A stretch of 64,000 nt of DNA from CAYSEQ01 sp964430475 (GTDB lineage Bacteria > Patescibacteriota > Microgenomatia > UBA8517): the NCBI GenBank assembly GCA_964430475.1, contig CAYSEQ010000002.1, positions 1 through 64,000 on the forward strand, read 5' to 3'. This document shows, in pieces, positions 26,487 to 35,937 of the stretch (positions are counted from its first letter, which is position 1; every line of letters starts with the position of its first letter). The notes beneath the pieces are model-generated. The model had not been told where the DNA came from, did no database searches, and saw only the letters and a list, made by a program, of their open reading frames with translations. The position numbers and the translations under genes were made by a program.

Positions 26487-27749
26487 ATGCCAAGTGTTTG
26501 TTTTTATTTTCAAGTACATCAACCGATACGGGTAAAAAGATATAGAATTTTTGATATTGGCAATGACGCAGATTACTTTAACGATTCTTCAAATTCTAAT
26601 CTTAACAATCAGAAAGTCTTGGCAAAAGTAGCTTTTAAATCTTATCTGCCAGCAAATAAAATTTTTTTGAAACTTCTTAAAAAATATCCTCAACTTAAAA
26701 TTTCCTTTTCCTTTTCCGGTGTAATCCTTGAGCAACTTCAGAAAAGCTTTCCAAGAGTGCTTGACTCATTTAAACGCTTGGTGGATACAGGGAGAGTTGA
26801 ACTTTTATCCGAAACCTATTATCACTCTCTTGCATTTTTTTATTCTCGTAAAGAGTTTGAAAAGCAAGTCGACCTTCATAAAGTTAAACTTAGAGAAGTT
26901 TTCGGATACACCCCAAGGGTTTTTAGAAATACTGAACTTGCCTATTCGAATGAGCTTGGAGTTTGGGCTGAAAAAAAAGGTTACAAGGCAATTTTGGCTG
27001 AGGGATGGGATTCGTTTTTAGGCTGGAGAAGTCCAAACTTCGTTTATAGGCCTATTGGGACTAAAAGGATAAAATTACTTTTAAAAAATTACAGGCTTTC
27101 TGATGATATTGCCTTTAGGTTTTCAGAAAAAGGATGGAAAGAATGGCCACTGACGGCAAGTAAGTTTGCTTCCTGGATATCAAGTATAAATGGTAACGGG
27201 CATGTCGTTAATCTTTTTATGGATTACGAGACATTTGGGGAACACCAGTGGGAAGATAAAGGGATCTTTGAATTTCTCAAAAATCTACCCAAAGAAATTC
27301 TTAAAGATAAAGATAACGATTTTGTAACAGTCAGCGAAGCAATTGAAAGATACCCTGCGATGGATCTACTTGATGTGCCTAATGTCGTTACTTGGGCGGA
27401 TACGGAAAGAGATCTTTCGGCATGGGTGGGAAACGCTATCCAAAATTGTGCCATAAATTTTATTTATCAACTTGAGAAAAAGGTCATCTCGACAAGGGAT
27501 GAAAGACTGATAGAGAATTGGAGAAAGCTCCAGATATCCGACCACTTCTATTATATGTGTACAAAATGGTTTGCCGATGGAGATGTCCACAAATACTTTA
27601 ATCCTTATGATAGTCCATACGAGGCGTTTATTAGTTTTATGAACGCAGCTAAAGACCTAGAGCTAAGGGTAGATACTTTTCTAGCGAACAAAACCACAGT
27701 CAATAAGAGAAAAAGTACGATAACAAACCCTAAATTATTTAACTCTTAA
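26487..27749 (+). CDS. GH57-family alpha-amylase or glucanotransferase
   Basis: 420 residues of the GH57 (beta/alpha)7 barrel. The opening CFYFQVHQP is conserved region 1. Nucleophile E150 lies in FRNTELAYS and the acid/base D246 in FMDYETFGEHQW. No signal peptide, so it acts in the cytoplasm, as fits glycogen or maltodextrin turnover. It starts 13 bases after the glycosyltransferase gene and is followed by GH15. GH57 also includes branching enzymes, but the length and region order fit the alpha-amylase group better. Confidence 0.88.
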   Translation: MPSVCFYFQVHQPIRVKRYRIFDIGNDADYFNDSSNSNLNNQKVLAKVAFKSYLPANKIFLKLLKKYPQLKISFSFSGVILEQLQKSFPRVLDSFKRLVDTGRVELLSETYYHSLAFFYSRKEFEKQVDLHKVKLREVFGYTPRVFRNTELAYSNELGVWAEKKGYKAILAEGWDSFLGWRSPNFVYRPIGTKRIKLLLKNYRLSDDIAFRFSEKGWKEWPLTASKFASWISSINGNGHVVNLFMDYETFGEHQWEDKGIFEFLKNLPKEILKDKDNDFVTVSEAIERYPAMDLLDVPNVVTWADTERDLSAWVGNAIQNCAINFIYQLEKKVISTRDERLIENWRKLQISDHFYYMCTKWFADGDVHKYFNPYDSPYEAFISFMNAAKDLELRVDTFLANKTTVNKRKSTITNPKLFNS

Positions 27750-27819
27750 AAAATAAAAAAACTTTCAGAGTTATTTTTAAAATTTTAGGGAATTTAAATT
27801 TTAGTGGTTCAAGGATTCT

Positions 27820-29802
27820 ATGCCAAAATCAATAAATTTAGGAAACGGTAGGGTTTTGATAGGATTTGATCAATTTGGCCAAGTTAAAGACTTGTACTTC
27901 CATTATCCTGGACTGGAAAATCATGTTAGTCAGCATTTGACCCATAAAATTGGTTTAATGGTTGATGAACAGTTTAGTTGGATAGACGATGGAAAATGGG
28001 AAGTAAGTGTAGGTTGTCTAAAGGATTCTATGGCATCTAACATAGTTGCAAAGAATGTTTCTCTTGGACTTGAAATGTATTTTACTGATTGCGTTTACAA
28101 CGAACGAAATATATTTGTAAGAGAAATAAGGGTGAAGAATGTTTACGACAGAAGACGATTCATTAAACTTTATTTTAACCAACAGTTTAATATTTCCCAG
28201 ACAAGAACAGGAGATACGGCTTATTACGATCCTCGAGATAAGGTAATAATCCATTACAAAGGAAGAAGAGTTTTTTTAGTAAATACTCTTTATGAAGGTA
28301 GGGCGTTCGATGAATATAGTGTGGGACTTTTGGGAATAGAAGGAAAAGATGGTACATATAAGGATGCTGAAGACGGGAAACTTTCGGGAAATCCAATAGA
28401 ACACGGTCAAGTAGATTCAGTGGTAGGTGTGGGTTTGGATATTCCAGCAAAAGAAGAAGCTTTAATTTACTATTTTATGTGTATTGGAAAATCCATCGAA
28501 AGGGTGAAAAGATTGAATGAGTATGTTTTGGCTCGTCATCCTAAGGCTATCATAAAGTCGACTATAGATTACTGGAGGGCGTGGGTAACTGCAAGGAATT
28601 TCAGTTTTTATGGGTTAGGACCGCAGATGATAGAACTTTTTAACAAATCTTTAATATTTTTAAGAACACATGTTGGTTATAATGGTTCTATCATTGCATC
28701 AGGTGATTCAGATCTTTTACAGTATGGAAGAGATACCTATGCGTATGTATGGCCAAGAGATGCTGCTTTCTGTGCGATAGCTTTGGAAAAGGCTGGAGAC
28801 TTTAATGCCAGTAGTCGTTTTTTTAAATTTGCTTCTGAAATTATAACCTCTGAAGGATTTTTTATGCACAAATATAGGCCAGACAAAAGTCTTGGTTCTT
28901 CTTGGCATCCGTGGGTAAGAGAAGGGCAAAAAAATTTTCCAATTCAGGAAGATGAAACTGCAGAAGTAATTTACGCACTTTGGCAACATTATGAGCTTTC
29001 GAGAGATTTAGAATTTATTGAAAGTGTATATAATGGGCTTATAAAAAAGGCTGCGGATTTTATGGTTTCTTATCGCGATGAAAAAACAGGTTTACCAAAA
29101 GCAAGTTATGACCTTTGGGAACAAGATTACGGAATTCATACATTCACCGCATCCGCAGTTTATGGAGCACTTTTAGCAGCAGCAAAATTTGCTAAGCTTT
29201 TAGGAAAATTAGAAAGCGAGAGAAAGTACATTGATACAGCAGAAAGTATTAAGGAGTCTATCATGAAATATTTGTACGATCGTGAAGAAGGTGTTTTTTA
29301 TAAATATATTAATACAGAGGGTAAACACCCTCAGATTAATAGGACTTTAGATATGTCTTCAGTTTACGGAATATATAAGTTTCAGGTTTTAGCGGCCGAT
29401 GATGTGCTCCTTAAAAGGTGTATCGAAAAAACTGTCTCAAAACTTGAGGTGAAAACTCCAATTGGTGGAATCGCGCGCTATGAGGGTGACGCTTACCATT
29501 TTAGAGGCGGAGATATACCTGGAAATCCTTGGGTTATAACAACAATGTGGTTAGCACAGTATTATATTGAAATTGCTAAAAGTGAATCCGATATGGAACC
29601 TGTCAGACGATTAATTTCGTGGGCGGTCAAAAGGGCAAATAGTGCCGGAATCTTGGCGGAACAATATGATCCTTATACAGGTGAACATATTTCTGCTTCT
29701 CCCTTAGCCTGGAGCCATGCAGAATATGTCACAACGATTATTAACTATCTAGAAAAGTTAGAAAAATTAGGAGTCTGCAAAGCATGTTACCCAATTACAT
29801 AA
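27820..29802 (+). CDS. GH15 glucoamylase / glucodextranase-like
   Basis: 660 residues. An N-terminal beta-sandwich (about 1-260) is followed by an (alpha/alpha)6 barrel (about 270-650), the architecture of prokaryotic GH15 enzymes. Conserved pieces: YVWPRDAAFC near 310, the acid Glu in YDLWEQDYG near 431-435, and the base Glu in ILAEQYDP near 612, then PLAWSHAEY. No signal peptide. It would release glucose from the non-reducing ends of alpha-glucans. A 70-base gap separates it from GH57; the ROK kinase downstream can phosphorylate the glucose. Confidence 0.92.
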   Translation: MPKSINLGNGRVLIGFDQFGQVKDLYFHYPGLENHVSQHLTHKIGLMVDEQFSWIDDGKWEVSVGCLKDSMASNIVAKNVSLGLEMYFTDCVYNERNIFVREIRVKNVYDRRRFIKLYFNQQFNISQTRTGDTAYYDPRDKVIIHYKGRRVFLVNTLYEGRAFDEYSVGLLGIEGKDGTYKDAEDGKLSGNPIEHGQVDSVVGVGLDIPAKEEALIYYFMCIGKSIERVKRLNEYVLARHPKAIIKSTIDYWRAWVTARNFSFYGLGPQMIELFNKSLIFLRTHVGYNGSIIASGDSDLLQYGRDTYAYVWPRDAAFCAIALEKAGDFNASSRFFKFASEIITSEGFFMHKYRPDKSLGSSWHPWVREGQKNFPIQEDETAEVIYALWQHYELSRDLEFIESVYNGLIKKAADFMVSYRDEKTGLPKASYDLWEQDYGIHTFTASAVYGALLAAAKFAKLLGKLESERKYIDTAESIKESIMKYLYDREEGVFYKYINTEGKHPQINRTLDMSSVYGIYKFQVLAADDVLLKRCIEKTVSKLEVKTPIGGIARYEGDAYHFRGGDIPGNPWVITTMWLAQYYIEIAKSESDMEPVRRLISWAVKRANSAGILAEQYDPYTGEHISASPLAWSHAEYVTTIINYLEKLEKLGVCKACYPIT

Positions 29803-29916
29803 AATTTCTATTTGGCAAACTTTAGGGGTTTAAAAAGTTTTAACTTTTCGACTCTTTTTTATATTAAAGTGCTCTAAAAATGTTAACGATTAATATTTTA
29901 ATTATTTCAAAATAAG

Positions 29917-30765
29917 ATGTACATAGTTTTTGACATAGGTGGGACAAGAATGAGGATGGCTACTTCTATTGATGGAGAGAACTTAAATAACTTTAGAATA
30001 GTTAGTACACCGAAACGCTTTGAAGAAGCACTTTTATTAATTAAAGAGTATGTTTCTGGATTAGGTTCATTTTCTCAAGACAACCTTGCCTGTTTTGGCA
30101 TTCCCGGTATTTTAAGTAAAGATAAAAGTAGTCTAATTTTTGCTCCTAATTTACCCGATTGGGTAGGAAAGCCGATAAAAGATGACTTGGGAAAGATAAT
30201 AAACACAAAAGAGATTTTTATAGAAAATGATGCAAGTCTCGCCGCACTTGGTGAAGCAAGTAAAGGTGCAGGTAGGGATTATTCGATAGTCGCTTTCTTA
30301 ACAGTCGGAACAGGAGTGGGAGGTGCTAGGATTGTGAAGAGATTTATTGATGTTTCGGGTTTTGGTTTTGAGCCTGGGCATCAAATTGTAGATGTAGACA
30401 GGACAATTGATGAAAAATCAGCTGATTTTGAAGGACTTGTATCAGGGTCGGGTCTACTAAAAAGACTTGGAAAACTTCCTCAGGATATTAAGGATAAAAA
30501 CGTTTGGGAGGAGGTTGAAAAATTATTGGCTGTGGGTTTTTATAACACGATTCTTTTTTGGTCGCCAGAGGTTTTGGTTGTAGGAGGTGGAATATTCGAA
30601 AATTCGTATCTTTCTTTAGACAGAATAAAACTTCTTACACAAAATCTTTTAAAGAATCTTTCAGTGATGCCTGAAATTAAAAAGGGGGAGTTGGGTGATA
30701 AGGCAGGTTTGGTGGGTGGATTGGTTTATATAAAACAGAAATTTAGTCAACTAACGGAGGATTGA
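29917..30765 (+). CDS. ROK-family sugar kinase, probable glucokinase
   Basis: 282 residues. FDIGGTRMRMA (residues 4-14) is the phosphate-1 loop and FLTVGTGVGGA the phosphate-2 loop, with ENDASLAALGEA carrying the catalytic Asp. The histidine of EPGHQIV is present, but the CxCGxxGCxE zinc-binding cluster normal in ROK kinases is replaced by ADFEGLVSGSG, so this member has no structural zinc. It follows GH15 by 114 bases, and phosphorylation of glucose released from glucans is the simplest role. Confidence 0.85.
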   Translation: MYIVFDIGGTRMRMATSIDGENLNNFRIVSTPKRFEEALLLIKEYVSGLGSFSQDNLACFGIPGILSKDKSSLIFAPNLPDWVGKPIKDDLGKIINTKEIFIENDASLAALGEASKGAGRDYSIVAFLTVGTGVGGARIVKRFIDVSGFGFEPGHQIVDVDRTIDEKSADFEGLVSGSGLLKRLGKLPQDIKDKNVWEEVEKLLAVGFYNTILFWSPEVLVVGGGIFENSYLSLDRIKLLTQNLLKNLSVMPEIKKGELGDKAGLVGGLVYIKQKFSQLTED

Positions 30766-31060
30766 ATGATTAGTCGTTAAAAATTTTAATTTCTTAATCC
30801 TAATTTCTGATTTTTTAACTTCCAATTTTTTTAAACGCAATCATTTATTCATGCACATAGAATCAAAAGCTACCTGTAAATTGCTACATATGATTCTAAG
30901 ATTTGGAAATGTTTAGATTTTTTAAAAATTTGATTTTGAATGAAAGATTCTGTCTTGCCTAATGAAAGTCCTTCCCTATAATAAATTCTTTAGAAAACAC
31001 AAGTTTCTTAAATTCAAATAGTTGACAGATAAATGGTTATAAGATTATACTCACGAAAAG

Positions 31061-31711
31061 ATGGAAGAAGAAAAAAATCTTCAGTCAGAGACAACACAGG
31101 AAACCGGATCTGAGCTTTCAAAAAAGACTGTGGGATTTCCTGAATTAAAAAAAGATAGAGGAAATCTAGCGAAGGTATTGTTTCTTATTATTGTGGGTAT
31201 TTTGATTTTGGTGGTTGGGATAAATTTACTAAAAACAAAGGGTGTAAAGTTAAGTCTTTCACCTACACCCACCTTGCAGCCTACTCCTTCACCTTATTTT
31301 GTAGCCTCGCCTACCCCAACCGTCGAGGTTAGCAGGGAAAGGATAAGAATTCAAGTATTGAATGGTACTAACATTCCTCAACAAGCAGCCAAGGTTAAGG
31401 GTGAACTCGAGAGGTTGGGTTATTCGGATATCGAAATAGGAAATGCCGAGAGCCAAAATTATACGATCACCCAGGTAACATTTTCTCCAGATGTACATCA
31501 ACTCTTAAAAGATGAAATTTTGCAAAAGCTTGAAAGTCTTTACGCTGAAGTTAAAGTAAATACATCCGCTATCAGGGGTTTTGATATCCAAATAATTACT
31601 GGTTATCCAAAGGGTTATTCAACCCCTACACCTACAACTTTAGCCTCTCCTACGCCTACAGAATCTATGGAAAGCAACACTTCAACACCCACTCCTTCGC
31701 CTAGTCAATAA
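31061..31711 (+). CDS. membrane-anchored LytR_C domain protein
   Basis: 216 residues: acidic cytoplasmic N-terminus (about 45), one transmembrane helix (VLFLIIVGILILVVGINLL), a Pro/Thr/Ser linker, a LytR_C domain beginning RIRIQVLNGT and containing ERLGYSDIEIGNAE, and a second low-complexity Pro/Thr tail. LytR_C domains occur at the end of LCP cell-wall ligases or alone; here no LCP catalytic domain is present. A structural role at the cell wall is inferred. It lies 30 bases before the transglycosylase gene. Confidence 0.78.
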   Translation: MEEEKNLQSETTQETGSELSKKTVGFPELKKDRGNLAKVLFLIIVGILILVVGINLLKTKGVKLSLSPTPTLQPTPSPYFVASPTPTVEVSRERIRIQVLNGTNIPQQAAKVKGELERLGYSDIEIGNAESQNYTITQVTFSPDVHQLLKDEILQKLESLYAEVKVNTSAIRGFDIQIITGYPKGYSTPTPTTLASPTPTESMESNTSTPTPSPSQ

Positions 31712-31740
31712 AAGTAAAGTATATTTATAATTTAAACGCT

Positions 31741-32829
31741 GTGCCTAGATATTTTTACACGAGAAACGGATTAAAACTTAGTTTGCCCCTTTTTTTCCCA
31801 GATGCAACCAGGGGATTTATAAAAACTGTTGATTTTCAGGATGTTGAAAATGCGGGAATCAGCGGGGTTTTGGTTAATACTTATCACCTTTATAAAGAAT
31901 TGGGTTTAGAACTTATAAGACATTTTGGGGGGATTAGGGAGTTTGTCGGATGGAAGGGAGCGGTTATATCAGATTCAGGTGGATTTCAGGTAGAAAGTGT
32001 TGTCAAAAAGCAGGGTCAGGGATCAGTCGAAGATTATGGTATCAAGTTTAAGCTTAGAGATGGAAAAAGTTTTATATTTACCCCGGAGAGATCTATCCAG
32101 ATTCAAATGGATTTAAATACTGACCTTGTTGTTGTTTTAGATGACTTCACACCGAGTAACGCAAGTTATTCAGAAGCAGAGGAAAGTGTAGCAAGAACTA
32201 TAAGTTGGGCAAAGCGGTCTAAGGATGAATTCTTAAGATTGTGTAAGAAAAGGAAGTTAAGAGATAAAGATCGGCCGTATATCATTGGAGTTGTCCAAGG
32301 AGGTAAATATTTGGATTTGAGAAGAAAGTGCCTAGAAGCATTGTTGGAGATTGGTTTTGATGGGCTTGGATACGGTGGTTGGCCGATTAATGAAGAAGGA
32401 GTTTTTGACTATGAAGTTGCAAGGCTAATTTCAAGGGATCTACCAAAAGGATATTTTCTTTATGGACTAGGGGTTGGAAAGCCAGATGACATAGTAGAGT
32501 GTTTTAAATTAGGATATACGATTTTTGATTGCGTTCTTCCCACTCGTGATGCTAGACACAGGAGATTGTATGTTTTTAATGCACCCTCTATGGATAAGAT
32601 TGATTTGAATGATAATAGGTTTTACTCATACTATGTTCCTGATCGCGAAAAATATTTAAAAGATAAGGGTAAGGTAAGTAGTGCCTGTGACTGTCTTCTT
32701 TGCAAAAATTATTCAAGAGGCTATCTTGCATATCTTTTTCAATTAAAGGAATCTTCAGCTCTTAGACTTTCAACGATTCATAACCTGCGATTTTACTCAA
32801 TTTTGATGGAGAAACTTCGAAGCTTGTAG
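31741..32829 (+). CDS. tgt: tRNA-guanine transglycosylase (queuine/preQ1 type)
   Basis: 362 residues, GTG start. The enzyme swaps guanine 34 of certain tRNAs for a deazaguanine. SDSGGFQVES carries the base-binding Asp, GVVQGG and YGGWP line the pocket, LPTRDARHRRLYVFN is the tRNA-contact loop, and CDCLLC ... TIHNL supplies the zinc ligands. Residues around the base pocket differ from the usual GGLAVGE (here GGWPINEEG). No queuosine synthesis genes are nearby, so the base would have to be salvaged. The start overlaps no neighbour; a membrane protein follows after 23 bases. Confidence 0.88.
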   Translation: MPRYFYTRNGLKLSLPLFFPDATRGFIKTVDFQDVENAGISGVLVNTYHLYKELGLELIRHFGGIREFVGWKGAVISDSGGFQVESVVKKQGQGSVEDYGIKFKLRDGKSFIFTPERSIQIQMDLNTDLVVVLDDFTPSNASYSEAEESVARTISWAKRSKDEFLRLCKKRKLRDKDRPYIIGVVQGGKYLDLRRKCLEALLEIGFDGLGYGGWPINEEGVFDYEVARLISRDLPKGYFLYGLGVGKPDDIVECFKLGYTIFDCVLPTRDARHRRLYVFNAPSMDKIDLNDNRFYSYYVPDREKYLKDKGKVSSACDCLLCKNYSRGYLAYLFQLKESSALRLSTIHNLRFYSILMEKLRSL

Positions 32830-32852
32830 TAATTTCGTGGTATTATGAATCG

Positions 32853-33326
32853 ATGGACCTTACGAGTATCTTTCAATTTCTAAATAAATCTATCGGGGTT
32901 TTTAATATTAGAGGCATATCAATAGAACCTACTTACTGGATGGCGGGCACAATTATCTTTCTGGCTTTTCTTTTACTTCTTACTTTAGCACGGCTTAGAT
33001 ATCTTTATATTCATTGGTCTCTTAATCGGCCTGCACTCTCCTTTTTGTTTTATGGATTTTTACTCGCTTTGATTTTAGAAGGTTTTTTTATAATTGGTGG
33101 CAAAACTATTCTTACTGAGATTATAGGCTGGAAGAATGCGCCCAAACCTATAAGTACACTTCTTGATCTAGGGAGAGAAAAGCTAGTTCAGGTATTGGGT
33201 GTCAGCCAGGAAATACCTTCCTCGATTGCTAAAGAGGAACCCACCCTTCAAACGATACTAGAGAATTACCAAAAATTATCTACCTCCGATAGGATGAAGG
33301 TTCAGGATACTATCTGCAAACCTTAA
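32853..33326 (+). CDS. two-helix membrane protein, unknown function
   Basis: 157 residues. Two hydrophobic helices (WMAGTIIFLAFLLLLTLARL and about 62-82) precede a soluble, mostly helical tail with many Lys, Glu and Ser. The N-terminal 25 residues are amphipathic. I do not recognise a family. It sits between the transglycosylase and release factor 2 genes, and a 97-base AT-rich gap follows it. Position suggests nothing firm about its job. Confidence 0.7.
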   Translation: MDLTSIFQFLNKSIGVFNIRGISIEPTYWMAGTIIFLAFLLLLTLARLRYLYIHWSLNRPALSFLFYGFLLALILEGFFIIGGKTILTEIIGWKNAPKPISTLLDLGREKLVQVLGVSQEIPSSIAKEEPTLQTILENYQKLSTSDRMKVQDTICKP

Positions 33327-33423
33327 AGTAGAGATTGTTCGCTTAAAGAATTTTCATTTAGATTTACTTAGAAACTCGATTTAAAATTTAATAAAACATT
33401 TAGTGATATACTTCAATTAAATT

Positions 33424-34509
33424 ATGCAGGATACAAAACGTCATTTAGAAAAACTTTTTGAGCGTTTTGAGTCTGTGGAAAAATTTCTAAATTTAGAAGA
33501 GAAAAAATATAGGTTAAAGGAACTAGAAGCTGTTTCAAGCGACCCCGCTTTTTGGAGCGATAAAGAAAAAGCAAAGAATTTGATGCAGGAATTAGGAGAT
33601 TTAAAGAAAGAAGTCGAGGAGGTGGAAAATCTGAAAAATGACTTGAAATTACTTTTGGAATTAACAGAAAAAGGGGAGTCTTACGAAGATTTTTTAGATG
33701 AAATTGAAAGTATAGAGAAAAAACTTACTAAAATTGAGCTTGAGACGCTCCTTTCAGGTCCCTACGATTTTAAAAACGCGATAGTTTCTATCCATGCTGG
33801 GCAAGGCGGTACTGAAGCGATGGACTGGGCAAGTATGCTTTATAGGATGTATTTGAGATATTCTGAAAGGAAAGGTTGGGAGACAGAGATCTTAGATTTT
33901 TCTCCTGGTGAGGAGGCGGGTTTAAAAAGTGTAACTTTTAGAGTAAGGGGTAGATACGCTTATGGTTATCTGAAAAGTGAAGCTGGAACACATAGATTAG
34001 TAAGACAGTCTCCCTTCAACGCAGATAAGTTGAGGCATACCTCATTTGCTTTAGTAGAGGTGTTGCCGGAGCTTGAAGAAAAAGACTTTCCCCAATACGA
34101 GATTAAAGAAGAAGATTTGGAATGGCAGTTTTTCAGGGCCTCTTCCCAAGGAGGGCAAAATGTACAAAAGGTTTCAACCGCAGTAAGGCTTAGACATAAA
34201 CCAACCGATATTGTGGTAACCGCGCAAAGCCAGCGTTATCAGGAACAAAATAGAAAGATCGCTTTAGACCTACTTCGTTCCAAACTTTGGGCTAGAGAAG
34301 AAGCGATGAAAGAGAAAAAAGTAAAGGAGTTAAAGGGAGAATATCATCCGCCATCTTGGGGAACACAGATTCGCTCTTATGTGCTTCATCCTTATAAGAT
34401 GGTAAAAGACTTAAGAACTAATATTGAGGTTTCAAACCCCGAGTCCGTTTTGGATGGAGATTTAGACCCCTTTATTGAGGCAACCCTGAGAAAGTTTGGA
34501 AGTAAGTAA
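33424..34509 (+). CDS. prfB: peptide chain release factor 2
   Basis: 361 residues. The factor reads UGA and UAA and triggers peptide release. The N-terminal coiled coil (ELEAVSSDPAFW) is typical; the stop-codon tripeptide SPF is at residues 196-198, and GGQ at 243-245 in SSQGGQNVQKV. The reading frame is continuous from the ATG, so the self-regulatory +1 frameshift found near codon 25 of many prfB genes is absent. The presence of RF2 shows that UGA is used as a stop here, which argues against UGA recoding. Confidence 0.96.
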   Translation: MQDTKRHLEKLFERFESVEKFLNLEEKKYRLKELEAVSSDPAFWSDKEKAKNLMQELGDLKKEVEEVENLKNDLKLLLELTEKGESYEDFLDEIESIEKKLTKIELETLLSGPYDFKNAIVSIHAGQGGTEAMDWASMLYRMYLRYSERKGWETEILDFSPGEEAGLKSVTFRVRGRYAYGYLKSEAGTHRLVRQSPFNADKLRHTSFALVEVLPELEEKDFPQYEIKEEDLEWQFFRASSQGGQNVQKVSTAVRLRHKPTDIVVTAQSQRYQEQNRKIALDLLRSKLWAREEAMKEKKVKELKGEYHPPSWGTQIRSYVLHPYKMVKDLRTNIEVSNPESVLDGDLDPFIEATLRKFGSK

Positions 34510-34665
34510 ATTTTTAAATTAAGGTAGGAGGTGGGATTTCCGGTCTCTTAAACTCTACATTGAAATTTCATAGGTTTTCTAGGTAATTTATAAAACTTTG
34601 CATTAAGGTTGTGTTAAGAAATCCTTTTTTATTTTTGTGTATGAAAAAATAGGGCAATTTTGAGG

Positions 34666-35169
34666 TTACCACTTTGGAAATGGCGAAGATTTGGGGCTAT
34701 CAATAAGGATTCCGGGGAAAAGGATATTTATAAGCTCAATTGTTTTATAACCTATTTGAATTTTTTCTTTATCATTTCCTCGTTGTTTTTCTGCCTCTAT
34801 TAGCGCAGAGATTGCGAATCTATTCCAGTTTACAAGATCGGCTTTGGTGACTAAACTTTCGTCTACTTTTTCTTTTTCAGTGGTGGCTAAGAGTTTAGCA
34901 ATTCTTGAGATCTCAAAATGTTTTTCCGAAAGACTTATTCCTGTATTTGGTAGAAAAATAAGTGAGACTACTTCCCAAGCTTCTAAGCCCTTAGTTTTGG
35001 AGTATTCAAAAAGAAACCTCCACTTTGGATTTGTTTGTGCGAATTCATTAGCTAAGGCATTTAAAATCTTTTTTCTTGTCTTAATATTAGTTTTTTCTTT
35101 AATAGGACTAATTTGCTTATGCATGACTAAGATTATATCAAAATTATTTAAATATTGATCTTTAGACAC
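34666..35169 (-). CDS. helical protein of unknown function
   Basis: 167 residues, predominantly alpha-helical, without signal peptide or membrane helix. Features include an N-terminal charged region, 'NALANEFAQTNPKWRF' and a Pro-rich end (PKSSPFPKW). I do not recognise a family and there is no catalytic motif. It is transcribed against its neighbours, with 156 bases on the left and 171 on the right. Protein-like composition and length make it more likely real than not. Confidence 0.55.
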   Translation of the reverse strand: MSKDQYLNNFDIILVMHKQISPIKEKTNIKTRKKILNALANEFAQTNPKWRFLFEYSKTKGLEAWEVVSLIFLPNTGISLSEKHFEISRIAKLLATTEKEKVDESLVTKADLVNWNRFAISALIEAEKQRGNDKEKIQIGYKTIELINILFPGILIDSPKSSPFPKW

Positions 35170-35340
35170 CTTGAACGCAGTAAAATACTTAACAGGTTTA
35201 TCATCTATTTTACTTTTGAGGATGTGTACTTTAGGTATTTTAGGGTAAAATTAGAAGTTGAAAAGAACCCTTTAAAAAAAAGATGTTCTTGTTAGTGAAT
35301 TAAAAAAATGCTATAAACTTCTTAACTAGAACTTTTTAAC

Positions 35341-35832
35341 ATGGACAACCAACAACAAGAAATTTTGTCAGCACAAAAAACCTCTTCCGGCGGAATTCTA
35401 AAAAGTTTTCCTAAGAATCGATTAGGACCTAAATTATTAAGTATTATTGCCTCATTTATCGTTGTCGCCTTTGGTATTGTTAGTGGTTGGGTGCTTGCTG
35501 AAAAGGTTACCGGAAAAAAATCTCAGAGTACCGTACAACAAAGCCAAACGGATTCAAAGGTTGGTGAGTCCCAAATGCAGGCTGGAATTGAGGATGAATC
35601 CATCTTTGAGAAACAAGCTCCTGAAGGGATACTCGTCAGAGGAGGGATAGATGGTGAAGGGACACATCATTTGGAACGTCCAGGCGGGCCGTCGCAAAAT
35701 GTCTACCTTACTTCAACAGTGATTGATTTAGACAGTTTTGTTGGGAAAAAGGTAAAAGTATGGGGTAATACGATTTCAGGAGTCAAGGCAGGATGGCTGA
35801 TGGATGTTGGTAAAATCAAAGTCATCCAGTAG
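35341..35832 (+). CDS. membrane-anchored small extracytoplasmic domain protein
   Basis: 163 residues. A Gln-rich cytoplasmic N-terminus, a helix (LLSIIASFIVVAFGIVSGWVLA), a Ser/Gln-rich spacer and a compact beta domain from about 95, with GEGTHHLERPGGPSQNVYLTSTVIDL and VKVWGNTI. The last part looks like an OB-type fold found in other secreted proteins of these bacteria. No enzymatic motif. It precedes ftsE by 105 bases and may be transcribed separately. Confidence 0.7.
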   Translation: MDNQQQEILSAQKTSSGGILKSFPKNRLGPKLLSIIASFIVVAFGIVSGWVLAEKVTGKKSQSTVQQSQTDSKVGESQMQAGIEDESIFEKQAPEGILVRGGIDGEGTHHLERPGGPSQNVYLTSTVIDLDSFVGKKVKVWGNTISGVKAGWLMDVGKIKVIQ

Positions 35833-35937
35833 TTAAAGTTTTCTTCTTGTAGATTCAAGGTAGAAATTTTAAAAAGATTCTAGCCAAAACCTTTACTATC
35901 TGATAAGCTACTCTTTAAGAGATATTACTGTCCTTAG

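Noticed and set aside
33424..33520. Programmed +1 frameshift in prfB
   Set aside because: The reading frame is continuous from ATG to the end with a complete N-terminal domain; no internal UGA near codon 25.
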